A stretch of DNA of 64,000 bases from Enoplolaimus lenunculus (GCA_030248215.1 JASANG010002723.1:62001-126000); one strand, 5' to 3'. Positions 35,591 to 46,588 are shown, numbered from the stretch's first letter. A program made the numbers and translations. Notes: generated from the sequence alone by a model not told the origin.

Positions 35591-36095
35591 AAAGTAAGAG
35601 AGGGTAAAAGCGGGTGGGCGGTTGAGTAATTTTGCGCTGTTATAGCCGCAAGAAAAAATACACTTAATTACCAGGGTTTAAAACGGATAGTAAAAATAAC
35701 GGCCACGGAAACCAATATTGATAAAAGATTAAAATAAACGCAACTTTATATGTGAGACGTATGATAAATGTTTAAAAGATGTTTACTTTTCTACCGGCAC
35801 AATTTTAAGGTACGCAAATATTCACTAGTGTTTGAAACAAGTATAAGAGAAAATAACGGATGCATCCAATACTTTGAATGTGTATTTGTTTTTCTAAATC
35901 GAACAGTTACACCATACCTATAAACAAATATCCGGTTACACTCTGCCAATTACATCTCTGATCACAATGGCCGATGATTAACTGTCAACGGCGTCCGATT
36001 TCCTTCCCAATCAGGACTGTAACTACGCGTTTATAAACGCCGCTGGCCTCTGCCGATATTTTTGACCACTGTGAACGATAAATTATTGATAGAAT

Positions 36096-36599
36096 GTCAT
36101 CCACGTTATACTGTCTACGCTACTGTAACAAATCATCCACCCACTTGTTTGCAAGGGCGGTACAAAACAATACTGTTTTTGAATATTTGGATTTTGCAGA
36201 TGGCATACATAGATAGTCTGTTATTGCGGTAGTCCCTTCGGAGGGAGCAATAACAATGTGGACGCTGTTTGGACACTGTGTCTGACAATATGAGTTCCTT
36301 CGTACAGACTCGGTATAATCGCCTGACAGAGTCCCTTCGGACAGACTTTGTGTTATGCAATAAGCGAATGTCCTTCTGACAGACTGAGGACAAAACAGCT
36401 GCCCTTTCTTTTAACGTATTGACAAAGTAATATCTGTATGTGCGATAGTGTGACAAAGTGTACGCCGTTCAGAAGGACTCTCTGTTGTCAGCCGACATAG
36501 TGTGGGTGACTATTGGATATATAATTTATAAACACTGCAATTAGGAATTTAGGGACTGGCATGTGTTTACAGAAGAGTAGACAGTGTAACGTGGATGAC
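36096..36599. mobile_element. TIR element A (copy 3), intact
   Basis: Inverted ends of about 27 bp (GTCATCCACGTTATACTGT and its complement at 36581-36599) enclose 504 bp with CCCTTCGGAGGGAGCAA and TGTCCTTCTGACAGACTG words. It lies in intron 3 of the minus-strand gene and is non-coding. Confidence 0.85.
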
Positions 36600-36683
36600 C
36601 CACAAATTTAAAAATAATAAAAATATGCATAAACATATTTGCAATGAGTTTATTGCTCAAACAATGTTTACTCCAACACTTAC

Positions 36684-36801
36684 CAGCAACACGTTTTTTG
36701 CGTTTTAAGTCGCGTAAATTTCCTTTATCAGTAACGGTTTCTTCTGTAGTAGTTTTTGTTAACACTTCCACGTTTTCTATCATTTCTTCATGCAGTAGTT
36801 C
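36684..36801 (-). CDS. Exon 3: DEG/ENaC-like linker into the finger domain (candidate)
   Basis: The exon encodes 39 residues, polar and Thr/Glu/Lys-rich, ending VTDKGNLRDLKRKKRVA. The stretch DKGNLRDLKRK resembles the segment DKANFRSFKPK that follows the FPAVTLCN block of vertebrate ASIC channels at about the same distance (roughly 55 residues here). The donor GTAAGT after 36684 is excellent. The acceptor TATATTAAG is weak. Entry phase 0 fits exon 2 and exit phase 1 fits exon 4. In ASICs this is where the extracellular finger begins. It could instead be the N-terminal part of a separate lectin gene. Confidence 0.55.
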
Positions 36802-36969
36802 CTTAATATAAGTTTATGATAATGGCTGGTTCCGACCGGAGAGCTGTTGCAAAAGCTTTCCCATCAGGCAATTTTTGATCGCGAAATGATTACGTCATGC
36901 CTAACTTTACTATTTTGTTACTTTCGTCTTTGTAATTCGTTTGGGTTAAGCTGTTTAAGGGTTAACTGC

Positions 36970-37190
36970 AAGGGTTGGGCTATACTCGCTGCGCGTCGCC
37001 TCGCATCGCCAAGCCCCACCGCTCGCCGCTGCTCGCCGCCACCCGTTGCCGCACGCCAACGTGCCGCATGGTAAAATTTTATATATAATAACTGTCTCAC
37101 GCCATAAACTAAACTTCGCTTATATTTTTGTTTAGCAACGCAGTTTGGCCCGCGGCAGCGTCCAGCACAGTAAAGTATAGCATAACCCTT
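36970..37190. mobile_element. TIR element F (copy 1), GC-rich interior
   Basis: The ends AAGGGTTGGGCTATACT and the complement of AAGGGTTATGCTATACT bracket a GC-rich tract (CGCTCGCCGCTGCTCGCCGCC) in AT-rich DNA. It lies in intron 2. Confidence 0.55.
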
Positions 37191-37719
37191 ACAAGTGCAG
37201 TTAAAATGAAAAGAGTAGCAGCAATGGTTGCGCTTGTATTAGGTTTAATATTTTACCAAATTGAATATAATATTCAATTTTAACTTGAGTAGTCAACTTT
37301 TGTAGTAAATTTAGTTTGGTTTTAGAATCAGTAACGAAAATTATAACGAATATCATATTATACTCAACGGGATAGCGCAGTATAAGCGTGCCTGTATATG
37401 AATAGAAAGGCGACAACAGAGGCGCTGATGTAGGTTAAAATCAAAAACACTCTGAAAAATTTGTTTCTGACACAAAATCGCTATTTGGGTATACCTCAAG
37501 TACACAGACATTTGAAATATCATTGAGCGAAGCGCGAAGATTTGTGAAGCGTTTTATGTTTTGTACTCTGGGGCCGAAATGTGGACGTCCGCCTGTCCAT
37601 CTACCCGTCTGTTCGTCCGGAAAGAATCTCATGAACGGCTGAACCGATTTTGACAAACTTTTTTGTTTGAAACATTATACTGGGGTGTTAACCTCGCATT
37701 ACGGTTTTAAAATTTTAAG
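37191..37719. other. Intron 2 sequence with a CGTCCG-rich repeat head
   Basis: At 37570-37660 the tract GTCCGCCTGTCCATCTACC...CATGAACGGCTGAACCGATT resembles a motif seen in many invertebrate interspersed repeats. It is followed directly by the tandem repeat at 37720. Confidence 0.4.
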
Positions 37720-38262
37720 TTGTTTATTAGCTACAGGCTAATTTGCATAATTAGTTAAGCCTAAATTAGGACTTGCTACATTATTTCACTAATTATTACA
37801 GTTACAAGCAATTGAATTTCAATATTAAACGGTTTTGGGTACAAGGAATCTAAATACATTGTTTACAAACCTCCAAAACCGATAATTGAGTAGTTGGCTA
37901 ATAGATATTTTGCATATTAGTATAGTTTATAAGCCTAAATTAGGACTTTTTACAATATTTCAGTAATTATTAAGGTTTGAAGCAATCTAATTTCAACACT
38001 AAAGGTTTGTAGGTGCGAGGAATTTGAATAAATAGTTTACAAACATCCAAAACCGATATTTGAATAGTTAGCTAATAGCTAATTTGCATATTAGCTTAAT
38101 TGACAAGACAAAATTAGGACTTTTCAAATTATTTCAAAAATTATTAGGGTGCCTGAAGGGCATTTGGGAGCAAGGAATTTGAGGAAATTGCTTACAAACC
38201 CCAAAACCGATAAATTAATAGTCAGCTAATAACTAATTTACATATTACCTTAATTGCTTACG
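37720..38262. repeat. Tandem repeat, about three diverged units of 174 bp
   Basis: Markers AAATTAGGACTT (about 37762, 37935, 38110), GAATTTGAATAAA.A.TTTACAAAC and CCAAAACCGATA recur in order. It is AT-rich and non-coding. Confidence 0.65.
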
Positions 38263-38319
38263 TGTGTTCGAGCTTCGCTCAATAAATGTAGTCTCACTGC
38301 GACTGCTATTATGCTCGCC

Positions 38320-38499
38320 AACAAAACGTCTAATATCATATGATACTGAAAACCACAGGGTGACCTACACATGATGATAGCAGACAGATACCAATTTTTC
38401 AGTATGCTATTCTGTCTATAAGCAGACAAAATGTTATATAATAGTCTAATAGGGACAAAACGTGTCCCAAGCTGCCCCGGTTATAACGTAAACCCTGTA
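38320..38499. mobile_element. TIR element B (copy 3), truncated
   Basis: Only one end is preserved: the complement of TAACCGGGGCAGCTTGGGAC plus the AATATCATATGATA word, in the opposite orientation to copy 2. TAA follows at 38500-38502, as at other insertions of this element. Confidence 0.6.
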
Positions 38500-38552
38500 T
38501 AATGCACTATTGGTAATACTGAGTACGAAAATGTTATAAAATAAAAACCAAC

Positions 38553-38651
38553 CAATGCTGCAAGTTCGGGTATCGCACAAAGTTCGTCTTTCTTGTACGG
38601 ATTGTTATTGCAAATAGTAACAGCCGGAAATGCTTTTGGTTTGGCGTTAGA
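38553..38651 (-). CDS. Exon 2: DEG/ENaC signature exon
   Basis: The exon encodes 33 residues containing KAFPAVTICNNNPYKKDEL, the hallmark of degenerin/ENaC/ASIC sodium channels just outside the first membrane helix, followed by a PELAAL helix start. These channels are trimers with two membrane helices per subunit, conducting Na+ across the plasma membrane in response to touch, acid or peptides. The acceptor TTTTTACAG before 38651 is strong. The donor is GTTGGT after 38553. Phase 0 on both sides: exon 1 ends in ...KTVVRRE and joins to SNAKPKAFPAV without a frame shift, at the expected spacing. Confidence 0.85.
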
Positions 38652-38699
38652 CTGTAAAAAGTGGTACAAATAAGTAGAAATATAAAATGTGCCGCAAAG

Positions 38700-39349
38700 G
38701 ACAATGTTTTTAACACATTCTTATATGAATATTTTCTATTTCAGCTTAAATCTAGTATTAAACGAAGAATTCGAACTCGACTTATAATTGTTGATACTCA
38801 AGCAATGAAGTAGCTTATAATTCTACGGAAATTTATCAAAAGTCTTATAAAAATGTCTATGGAAACGTAAAATATGCTTTTCATGCCATATATACTCATA
38901 GTACATTTCTATTTCGCCTGTGAAACTTGTTAACTGGCTTTACGTCGCAATCCGTAGCACAGGGGCCCGAAATGGGGGGCATGGGGCACATGCCCCCCTA
39001 TCCTCAGATTGGGTGCGCACAGTCTCCAATATTTGGCGAGCGAATGAAAATTTTTTCTCAACTTTCACGCTCAAAGTAATATTTCTGATATTTGTGAAAA
39101 AATTTCTTACATTTATGAAGTACAATTTGCAAGGTGCACTTGAAAACTATTTCTGTTATAGCAGAAAAGTTTTCAAAAACGCTTTGAAACAATGTCTAAA
39201 AATAAACGTTTATGCATTTTTATTGCGTCCTACTGCTAAATATCACGTGTTCTGAAATTATACGGGCACAGCTGCAATATTCTGGTACCGGATGAAGTAA
39301 ATTAATTATACGTCAACTGAAATTTACTTTTGTGCTGTTCGTGTAATTT
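38700..39349. other. Intron 1 sequence with a GGGGCATGG repeat end
   Basis: The tract at 38958-39000 (GGGGCCCGAAATGGGGGGC, then CATGCCCCCCTA) is a G/C-rich repeat fragment. The open frame across it (38920-39255, plus) is not supported as a gene. Confidence 0.35.
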
Positions 39350-39599
39350 CACTGTAAATTTCAGTGAGTTGATTTTATCTCAAAATCAGTTGAATCCGCT
39401 CGGGAGTCTAAGCTCTGAATTAGGTGTTTCAGAACTCCGAATTCTGAGATTGAACTCATTCTGAGTTATTTAATTAACCCTCCGGAATTAAATCAGCACA
39501 GAGTGATTTAAATGTTTACTGTTATTAACTCAGAAATAATCACAAATTAACTAAATGCTCTCTTTGTGTTAATTGATGAACTCGTCGACATTTACAGTG
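39350..39599. mobile_element. TIR element C (copy 2)
   Basis: The ends CACTGTAAATTTCAGTGAG and TCGACATTTACAGTG are in inverted orientation around a body rich in GAGTT/AACTC words. It is in intron 1. Confidence 0.65.
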
Positions 39600-40027
39600 T
39601 TCGTTTTAGATATGTTATGTTTTGCTGTTCATGGTATACTTAAAAAATTCGCCTGCGACAACATTTTCGTGTCAACGATAATACTGTGGCAGTATCGATG
39701 CAAAAATTACCTAAGAATCAATGCATACCGTTGTCATCCAAAAAGCTATTTTTAGTATTTATTGAGCTTAAAAACGAAAAACAAATTGCATCAGCAGTGA
39801 ATTATGTCTATTTTGACTCTTGTTCGCTTATTAAAGATATGGTTGTTCCGAAAACACAAGCTAACAGAACTAAAATTTTGTGTTATTTCATAAAATATTA
39901 CTCACAAATGCATATGTCCTCTCGCTCACTTCGCTCGCAAGCTATTTTATTCTACAAACATAGGTTGACTGTTGGATACTTATGGTTTTATAATAGGTTC
40001 CAGTTGTAAAACGATAAAAATAGAGTG
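39600..40027. other. Intron 1 sequence, unassigned ORF
   Basis: A 107-codon plus-strand frame (39686-40009) has no recognisable domain, and part of it (CGCTCACTTCGCTCGC) is a common repeat word in this window. Confidence 0.25.
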
Positions 40028-40336
40028 TTGAAGCGAAAAATTTTCAGTTTACTATCCATAACTCCTTCTCGCATTGAGTTGCCTGTAGGCAACTCAGCGC
40101 ATTGTATATACGTTAAATAGTATATATCGCACCGTGTTTAACAATTGCAACACGTATACATAGTACTAAATCACCACAAGACGTGAGAGCCCCCTCGGGT
40201 TCGAGCGTCAAGCTCCTTTAGCAGAGTGGTGATGGTATACGCCTCCCACTCCAGTCACTGGAGTTCGAATCCTAGCATAAATTAGGTCTCAGGAGAAATA
40301 GAAAATATTCATGTGAGAAAAGGTTAAGGGGAACCA
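40028..40336 (+). repeat. tRNA-like repeat, permuted copy
   Basis: The body (AAAATTTTCAGTTTACTATC to CTAAATCACCACAAGACGTG) comes first and the tRNA-like head (CTCGAGCG-like start near 40199, A box near 40219, B box GGAGTTCGAATCC near 40260) follows. This order is what a slice from a head-to-tail 295-bp array would give. Confidence 0.7.
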
Positions 40337-40636
40337 GGTCTCGGAGTTGCCAGTGAACCGAAACAAAATGACATTTTTGATGTAACAATTACTAGTATAT
40401 AATTACGTTTCACTTCCCGCTGGGCGCTGTCTTCGACTGTGAGATTTCGCTCACTATATAGGAAGCTTCCATTGAAAGTCTGTTGCTAACATGCCCCCGT
40501 ATTGCTAATTCGTACGCCTCCTACTATGTTCTCTATATCTATATGCACCCTACCCTGTGTTTGCAGCTTTATTCGGTTACCAACCTCCCTAGGTTGTTTT
40601 GGCCTAAAATGGTTGGATTTTCAAAATTTTTGCATA
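40337..40636. other. Intron 1 sequence, nothing recognised
   Basis: No repeat copy, gene or structured element was seen. Confidence 0.3.
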
Positions 40637-41390
40637 CTGTACTGACATGAGCAAGAGGGGAATGTTTATTTTGCCTCTGCATAGGGTACCCCCTTGTTAT
40701 TTGATTACGGACTGTTATTCATGATTAATCCACCCTCCGCCATCCATGCTTCGTTACTGATATATCCTGTACTGCAGTGACCAGAATAAGAGGGGGGCTG
40801 ATATTTATTTGGCCTCTCCAGAGAGTACCCCCTGTTATTCGGTTACGGGCTGTTATTTAGTTTTAACCCACGCTCTGCCACCCTTCGTTACTGATATATA
40901 TTCCGCACGCAACTATCCGCTGAATCAAACGTTTATTTGTCTTGTGGCAATACCTTGCGATAATGCAAAGTATATACTTAGGAAGGTATTTCAAATTAAG
41001 TACGCTATAAAGTGTCGAAGTCCAATTATTTGCTCCTGAAGTCGTTTTTGCGCTACATTTAGTGATAATTGACATTTATGGACTCCTATTAAGGTTTACG
41101 GACTCTATCCGCTTGCGGAATCTTATTTGGTTTACGGACTCCTATTGATTGGTACCCAAAATGGGGACCCCCTCCCCTCTTATTCGGGTCACTATAGTAC
41201 TGCAACTATCCGTTGAATTAAAAATTGTTTGCCTGGTATCAAAAGCTTGAGCAATACGCAAGGTCTTACAAATGTACTCTCAATGCTTAAGTATGCTTTA
41301 AAGTTTCGAACTCAACCTTATTTGGTCTTGGAGTTATTTATGCACTGGAATTAGGGATAATCTACATTTATGTTCTCTAATTAACTTTGA
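40637..41390. mobile_element. TA-targeting TIR element E (outer copy), interrupted by another copy
   Basis: The left part begins CTGTACTGACATGAGCAAG and runs to ATATATCCTGTA at 40771. The right part resumes at CTGCAACTATCCGTTGAAT after 41199. Compared with the copy at 56263-56736, the interior is continuous across this junction, so the inner element landed in it. Confidence 0.7.
40772..41197. mobile_element. TA-targeting TIR element E (inner copy), pogo/Tc1-like
   Basis: The ends CTGCAGTGACCAGAATAAG and the complement of CTATAGTGACCCGAATAAG are inverted and flanked by TA on both sides (40770-40771, 41198-41199). TA duplication and CAGTGACCC ends suit the Tc1/mariner/pogo superfamily. It is a 426-bp, non-autonomous element. 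The interior has CGGACTCCTATT and CTTACGGAC words. Confidence 0.8.
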
Positions 41391-41599
41391 AACTTTGAAA
41401 AACTTCATTTTTCAAGGTCATAAGGTCTCCCCCTTATAAACGATTTCTGGGGAGATGACCAAAACACCCGTGTTTGCCTCCAAACTTAATCACTCATTAT
41501 TTGCGCGAGAAAATTCGTTTATTGTGTAATCAGCAGTAATTGTTTTTGTCTTAAAAATTCGTTGATGTGAAACAAATTCTTACTGTTTTGTATGATGTA

Positions 41600-41790
41600 T
41601 AATTAACTTTTACAGGTTTTGACCCCGATGAACTTTGTCGAAGCCGGCCCAGGAGCCAAAGCTGACAACTTACTACCGTAAGTCAGGCTTCCGCTCTGGC
41701 TCTTGCAGAAAATCGACCTCCGGCTCCAGCTCCGGTACAACATTTGCCGGAGGTTCCGGCGAATTAGGCAGTGAAATTTTGTGTAGTTTT
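41600..41790. repeat. CCGGCTCC-rich degenerate repeat
   Basis: GGCTTCCGCTCTGGCTCTTGC and CTCCGGCTCCAGCTCCGG words recur here and at 42110-42175, 51985-52060 and 23595-23625. The family is interspersed. Its ends are not defined. Confidence 0.4.
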
Positions 41791-41804
41791 ACAAATGTAT
41801 CTGT

Positions 41805-42066
41805 TTTTGACTTGCTTCAATAACTTGAGCGATAATGCAAGATTATACTTGGGAATGTACTTTCAAAACTTAAGTACGCTTTAAAGTTTTAAACTCAACT
41901 TTATTTGGTCCTGGAGTCATTTATACACTACATTGGAATTAACATTCTTACGGACTATAATTATGGTTTAGGGACTCTATTCGTTTTCACGGACTCTTAT
42001 TAGGGATACGGACTTCTATTGATTGGGGAATCAAAATGATGACCCCTCTTATTCGGGTAACTGCAG
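41805..42066. mobile_element. TA-targeting TIR element E, right half
   Basis: The segment matches the right half of 56872-57320 and ends CTTATTCGGGTAACTGCAG|TA. The left half is missing or replaced by the CCGGCTCC-rich repeat. Confidence 0.65.
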
Positions 42067-42441
42067 TATTTGCTAAAATTAACAAATTAAACATCATTCT
42101 AACTACTTAATTTCACCCCATCTCCGGCTTCAACTCCGGCTCCGGCAAGTTTTGGTGATTTCCGGCTCGGCAAATTATGCTATAAAAATAATGGTTCAGC
42201 CTGTAGATTTAAAAAAATTTGCTGAGTATTGTCAATAATCGTTCATAAATTTCTTTTCTAACAAATATGTGCAATCATGGCTTTCAAAATTCACCGATAA
42301 GCTAAAAGTCAACTCACTGAAGCGCACAAGTTTTGTGAAATACAAGAAATTTTACTACCGTAATTGTGTACCGAAGCCGGTTGCCTTGTAAGATCGATGT
42401 TATGTGCCGGAAAGAGAGGCAAATTTCCAGTTGTGCCTATA

Positions 42442-42830
42442 CTGTAGTTACCCGAATAAGGGAGGGGGTAATACGAGGGTGTCCCCAGTTTGAGTCTTAA
42501 TCAACAAGAGTCCGTATCCCTAATAAAATTCCGTAAGCGGATTGAGTCCATAAATCCTAATTAGAGTGCTAAATGTCAATTATCCCGAATTGTAGAGCAT
42601 AAATGAGTCCTGGCCCAAATAAAGCTTAGTTCGAAACTTTAAAGCATACTTAAGTTTGAAATTACATTCCTAAAAGTGTAACCTTGCATTATCGCTCCAG
42701 CTTTTGATACAAGACAAATAAACGTTTTATTCAACGAATAGTTGCAAAACGGATATGTTTCTGTAACGAATGACGGCAGAGGGTGGGTTATAAATAAATA
42801 ACAGCCCGTTACCGAATAAATAATGTAATT
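42442..42830. mobile_element. TA-targeting TIR element E, reverse copy
   Basis: It starts after TA with CTGTAGTTACCCGAATAAG and runs in the opposite orientation through CGTATCCCTAATAA and GTTGCAAAACGGATATG to CCGTTACCGAATAA. The far end is degraded. Confidence 0.65.
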
Positions 42831-43185
42831 TTTAAAGTTTTACTTGCGAAAATCATTTATTAAAATGAAGCTTAAAAACTACCTTTCGATAATACTGTAT
42901 AAACATTTATTTCACAATTTTTTACATTATTTTAGCTACGTTTCTGTTGCCGTGAACGGGTTCCAGTACAACTCGTTGACCTTTGGCTGAAATGTTTCAC
43001 CCGTTGGTTGGACTCAATACTCGGAAACTTTTTTTTGCAATTTAGAATTTACCCCCCCCCCCAAAAAAACAACAATTATGTAATTTTAGCCAACTTGAAA
43101 AAACGGATCACAGCCGCTACAGCTTTCTTGGTTCGTAAACATTTTTCTGGCCACGAAAAAAAATGTGTAACTCTGCCAAGTTTAC

Positions 43186-43354
43186 CTCACGCCGGACAAC
43201 TGTTTTGATCGTCGAATACTTTTCAATCATATTTCGCACGCTGTATACCATTGCGATAATAACACAAACATGAATGATGACCCAAATAAGCTTTATTCGC
43301 GCAGAGCTGGCTCTACCAATATTGGAAAATACCGACAGCGAAGCTAAATCCATG
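43186..43354 (-). CDS. Exon 1: DEG/ENaC first transmembrane helix
   Basis: The exon encodes 56 residues: MDLASLSVFSNIGRASSA, the hydrophobic helix IKLIWVIIHVCVIIAMVY, then SVRNMIEKYSTIKTVVRRE. The layout (basic/polar run, helix with an aromatic start, EKY and a beta-strand of alternating hydrophobics) is that of the DEG/ENaC M1 region, and it joins in phase 0 to the FPAVTICN exon. The acceptor is TGGTATTCACAG before 43354 and the donor GTAAAC after 43186. The conserved His-Gly gating pair expected before the helix is not seen: MD occupies that place. The ATG at 43353 could be a start codon, or the cytosolic N-terminus lies in an exon further up that I did not find. Confidence 0.75.
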
Positions 43355-43518
43355 CTGTGAATACCAGTTACTGGTAAGAAATATTAATTAATACGGTAAA
43401 ACTGTAAAAAAATCTATGTCTAAACCTAAAGCATAAGCCAATGTTTCAACAGTTCTGCGGGTGACCATTTTTACCTGATGTGTGAACAATACCACATTGG
43501 GTTTATGGATGAGTGTCA

Positions 43519-43681
43519 GGGTGGCGTTATACGTTCGGAGACGTCACGGCGCCATCCATCACCGTCCGGCGTCGTCTGTGACCGTCCGTCACCGTCGGGT
43601 ATCGTACGCAAAACGTACGATACTGTATGGTGGTGACGGACAACGCCAGACGGCACCGCACGACAACTATAGCGTCACCGT
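43519..43681. mobile_element. TIR element F (copy 2)
   Basis: The ends GGTGGCGTTATACGTTCGG and the complement of GGTGACGCTATAGTTGTCG are inverted. The GC-rich interior repeats CCGTC words and holds a CGTACGCAAAACGTACG hairpin. Confidence 0.6.
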
Positions 43682-43972
43682 TACTGTGAACGATATTTGC
43701 GATCACATCAACACCCCGTCGTTTTGTAATTTTTATCCAAAACTAGGAAGCGTCATTAGGTAACACAAGAAATTGTACCGTTCGAGAATTTACAGGGAAC
43801 GTAATCAAACCAACCTAAAGCTATAGCAGTGCCGCTGAATTAAAGTCCTAAAGATTGATTGAACATTTGCGCATATTGCAATTTGGACGACGTTGGGTTT
43901 ACGGTAGCTAACTCGGAATATAAAGTTGAACTTGCATAGCCGCAAGTTTATATAAAAGTTTCGTGTTTCACA

Positions 43973-44235
43973 CACTGTAAATTTCGATGAGTTGATTAAC
44001 CAAGTCAGAGATCAAATCAGTCATTGCTGGTTATTTCTGAGTTAATATAACTGGAAACATCTGCTCGCCCAGTCAGAACTGCGTTAATTTCGGCTGAGTT
44101 GTTTAAAATTAACTCTGTGAATGAGTTCAATCTGTACAGAATTGTGAATTCTGAAAGACCTAAATTCAGAGCTCAGGCTTCTAAAGCGGATTTATCTCAT
44201 TCTGAGTTAAACACAACTCACTAGAATTTAAAGTG
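43973..44235. mobile_element. TIR element C (copy 3)
   Basis: It begins CACTGTAAATTTCGATGAG and ends with the inverted CTAGAATTTAAAGTG. The AACTCA/GAGTTA-rich body matches copies 1 and 2. Confidence 0.6.
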
Positions 44236-46228
44236 TGCGATTTAAAACATTTTATGCAAAAAATGCGCTGGCTTCGCTCACAAGATTTTCTGATTTCTTA
44301 CACTCCTCTGTATGTCTTTTGCCCTGTGCTCGCCAACCAACAATTAGATTTCTGGCCAAATTTTACAACCCACTCTATTATTCAGTGATCTGGTGGCACA
44401 CGGCAATTTATATTGAAACAAATTGGTCAATCGTCATTGGGTTACTGTTCTACCTACGCTATATAATTTGTTCAAATCTATTGCGTAGCGCAAAATTTTT
44501 TACACTTTATTGCTAAATGCATTATTAGTTTTAGTAAAACGTTGGCTAAATACACATTATGACGCTTAATACCTTCAGAATGATAACTGTTTTTAGTTTT
44601 ATCACACAATAAAGGTCGATCATCTATAAATCTACCGGCCACAATATGTTGTTTGAAAGGTCAAAATTTATTAAACAATAATATTGAAGTTCAAAAGTTT
44701 TGATTTCTGACGATTTTACTTTAATTCTATCTTTGTGGTATTAGATGCCAAACAATATTTTTTTCAGCCCATGTTACTTTAAGGGGCAAATCTCCGCACT
44801 TCTGTGTAACCTAGAGAAACGTTTTGCAACTGTTGCAAAAACATTTATAATACTAAAATTTATGTCTAAATCTTCTTGCTCGTGTCGCTCGCGGTTTTTT
44901 CAGTAGGTTTACAGTTCGCTGCCAGGTCAGACCTCGGGGGGACCAGTCGATTAATATCACCGCTTCGTACATTATATACGCAAGTCTTAAATTTGTCATT
45001 GGGATACCTACATTAATTTTAAAATTGTGCCAAACCTTCCGATTGCTTCGCTCTCGAATTCGGCAACAATCAACCTTTACTATATTTAACGATTGTCAAG
45101 AACGATGTCGAAAATCCTAGCTATACACGACTGGTTACTTTGTTTAATTGATACAGTCAAAACAACTTTTGAACTGAAACGCTCCTTAAAATTGGCGAAA
45201 GGGTTTTTGGTTTCTTTGTAAAATCTAACAAAACTCGCCACTCCGAATCAATAATCTTGAAAAATACTTTGCCCGAATTAATAGATAACGCTTACAAGAA
45301 ACCGATACGAAAGTTGAACATTTTAGTTATTATATTTTTTATATTTCACTTTACCGTGTGATTATACAGAAACATTTATTTTGAGCTAAAATTAAAGTAA
45401 AAGAAAACAACTAAATCCAATGAAAATGTCATTCGTCCAACAACCGAAAAAATATAAAAACATAATTAAAAGCTGAAAGATAATAAAGTCGATACAAGTT
45501 GATAATGGTAGGTAACTATGGTGTTGTGACAATTTCATGAAAAAAGATGACAAATAAAAAGTTGATCACTGCAAAGCAAAGTTATCTCATTATTTTGCCG
45601 TCGAAAAACAACTTTGTACAAGTGTTTATACCAGATGTCACCAGTTGAACAATAAAACTTAATATAACGATTGCTCTCGGTTCACATTTTAACGAATTTA
45701 AAAGCACAGAAACAAGATTGAGATTGTATTTACAAATTGAATGGTTTTTATTGGTAAAATTCATATCATGAAGTTGGTTTTGGTTGTGAAATTTTGTATA
45801 CGTCAAAAGTAAAGCTGAAATTATTGTTCCAGCCGCCACACTTTTTCATGTGACATTTAATATCGATTAGGCTGATTTATATAAGCACTCATATATTAAT
45901 ATTTCAATATATTTAAGTAAATAACTGATGTTTGAGCCAAACGTACTGGGAAAGCATGTCCAAATTCAGTTCTATATATTTAAATCTTTCTCGATCGCTC
46001 ATCCTCGACTACTTTTAAAATGTGATTTAGAATTTCAGAGTACGGACGGTAAACATTTGGGTCCGTAACTGCGGTATGCCCACCCCTATTAAGTCATCTC
46101 CGCGTGCAAATGTCGCTTAGTCTTTATGCTAATGAAAAAGCAAATTAACAAAACTGGTGCAGTCCGTGTACATGATCGAAACCTTGTCCCGTAAATATAG
46201 GGTAAGACTATTCGGATAAGTAAAGAAC
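44236..46228. other. AT-rich sequence upstream of exon 1, nothing recognised
   Basis: Open frames at 44235-44516 (plus) and 45582-45839 (minus) have no domain. Possible upstream exons of the channel gene were sought here without success. Confidence 0.3.
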
Positions 46229-46382
46229 AGGGGCGGAACAGTATTATAAGCATATTCCTAAGCCTAAGCCTAAGCGTAAAAATGAGTTTGTTATTCCTAA
46301 GCCTAAGCCTAAGCCAGGCAAAAAATTAGTCTAAACCTTAAGCTTACTCTGTTCTAATCCGACAGAAAAACGTTCCGCCCCT
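46229..46382. mobile_element. TIR element D (copy 2), TTAGGC-bearing
   Basis: The ends AGGGGCGGAACA and the complement of AGGGGCGGAACG enclose runs of CCTAAGCCTAAGCC. Weaker inverted similarity (GACTATTCG, GTAAAGA) extends outward on both sides, so the full element may span about 46210-46410. Confidence 0.75.
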
Positions 46383-46588
46383 GATCTTTACACGGGCCGA
46401 CTATTCGAAAGTCATCATCCGTAGATGAGCGCGTATTCTAAACTAATTTAGTCCCGATTAAGGCGACCTATTGATTTTGTCACCGGTCAAAGTTCAAACT
46501 CGCCCTGAGAAGGTTACTTAAAACAACGAAGTGCGGCCAAGCACCAGTGGACTTGAGCCTCACACCAAACAGCCAAATTCCTTAATAA

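Noticed and set aside
39686-40009. 107-codon plus-strand ORF in intron 1
   Set aside because: No domain, no start or splice context, and it includes a repeat word (CGCTCACTTCGCTCGC).
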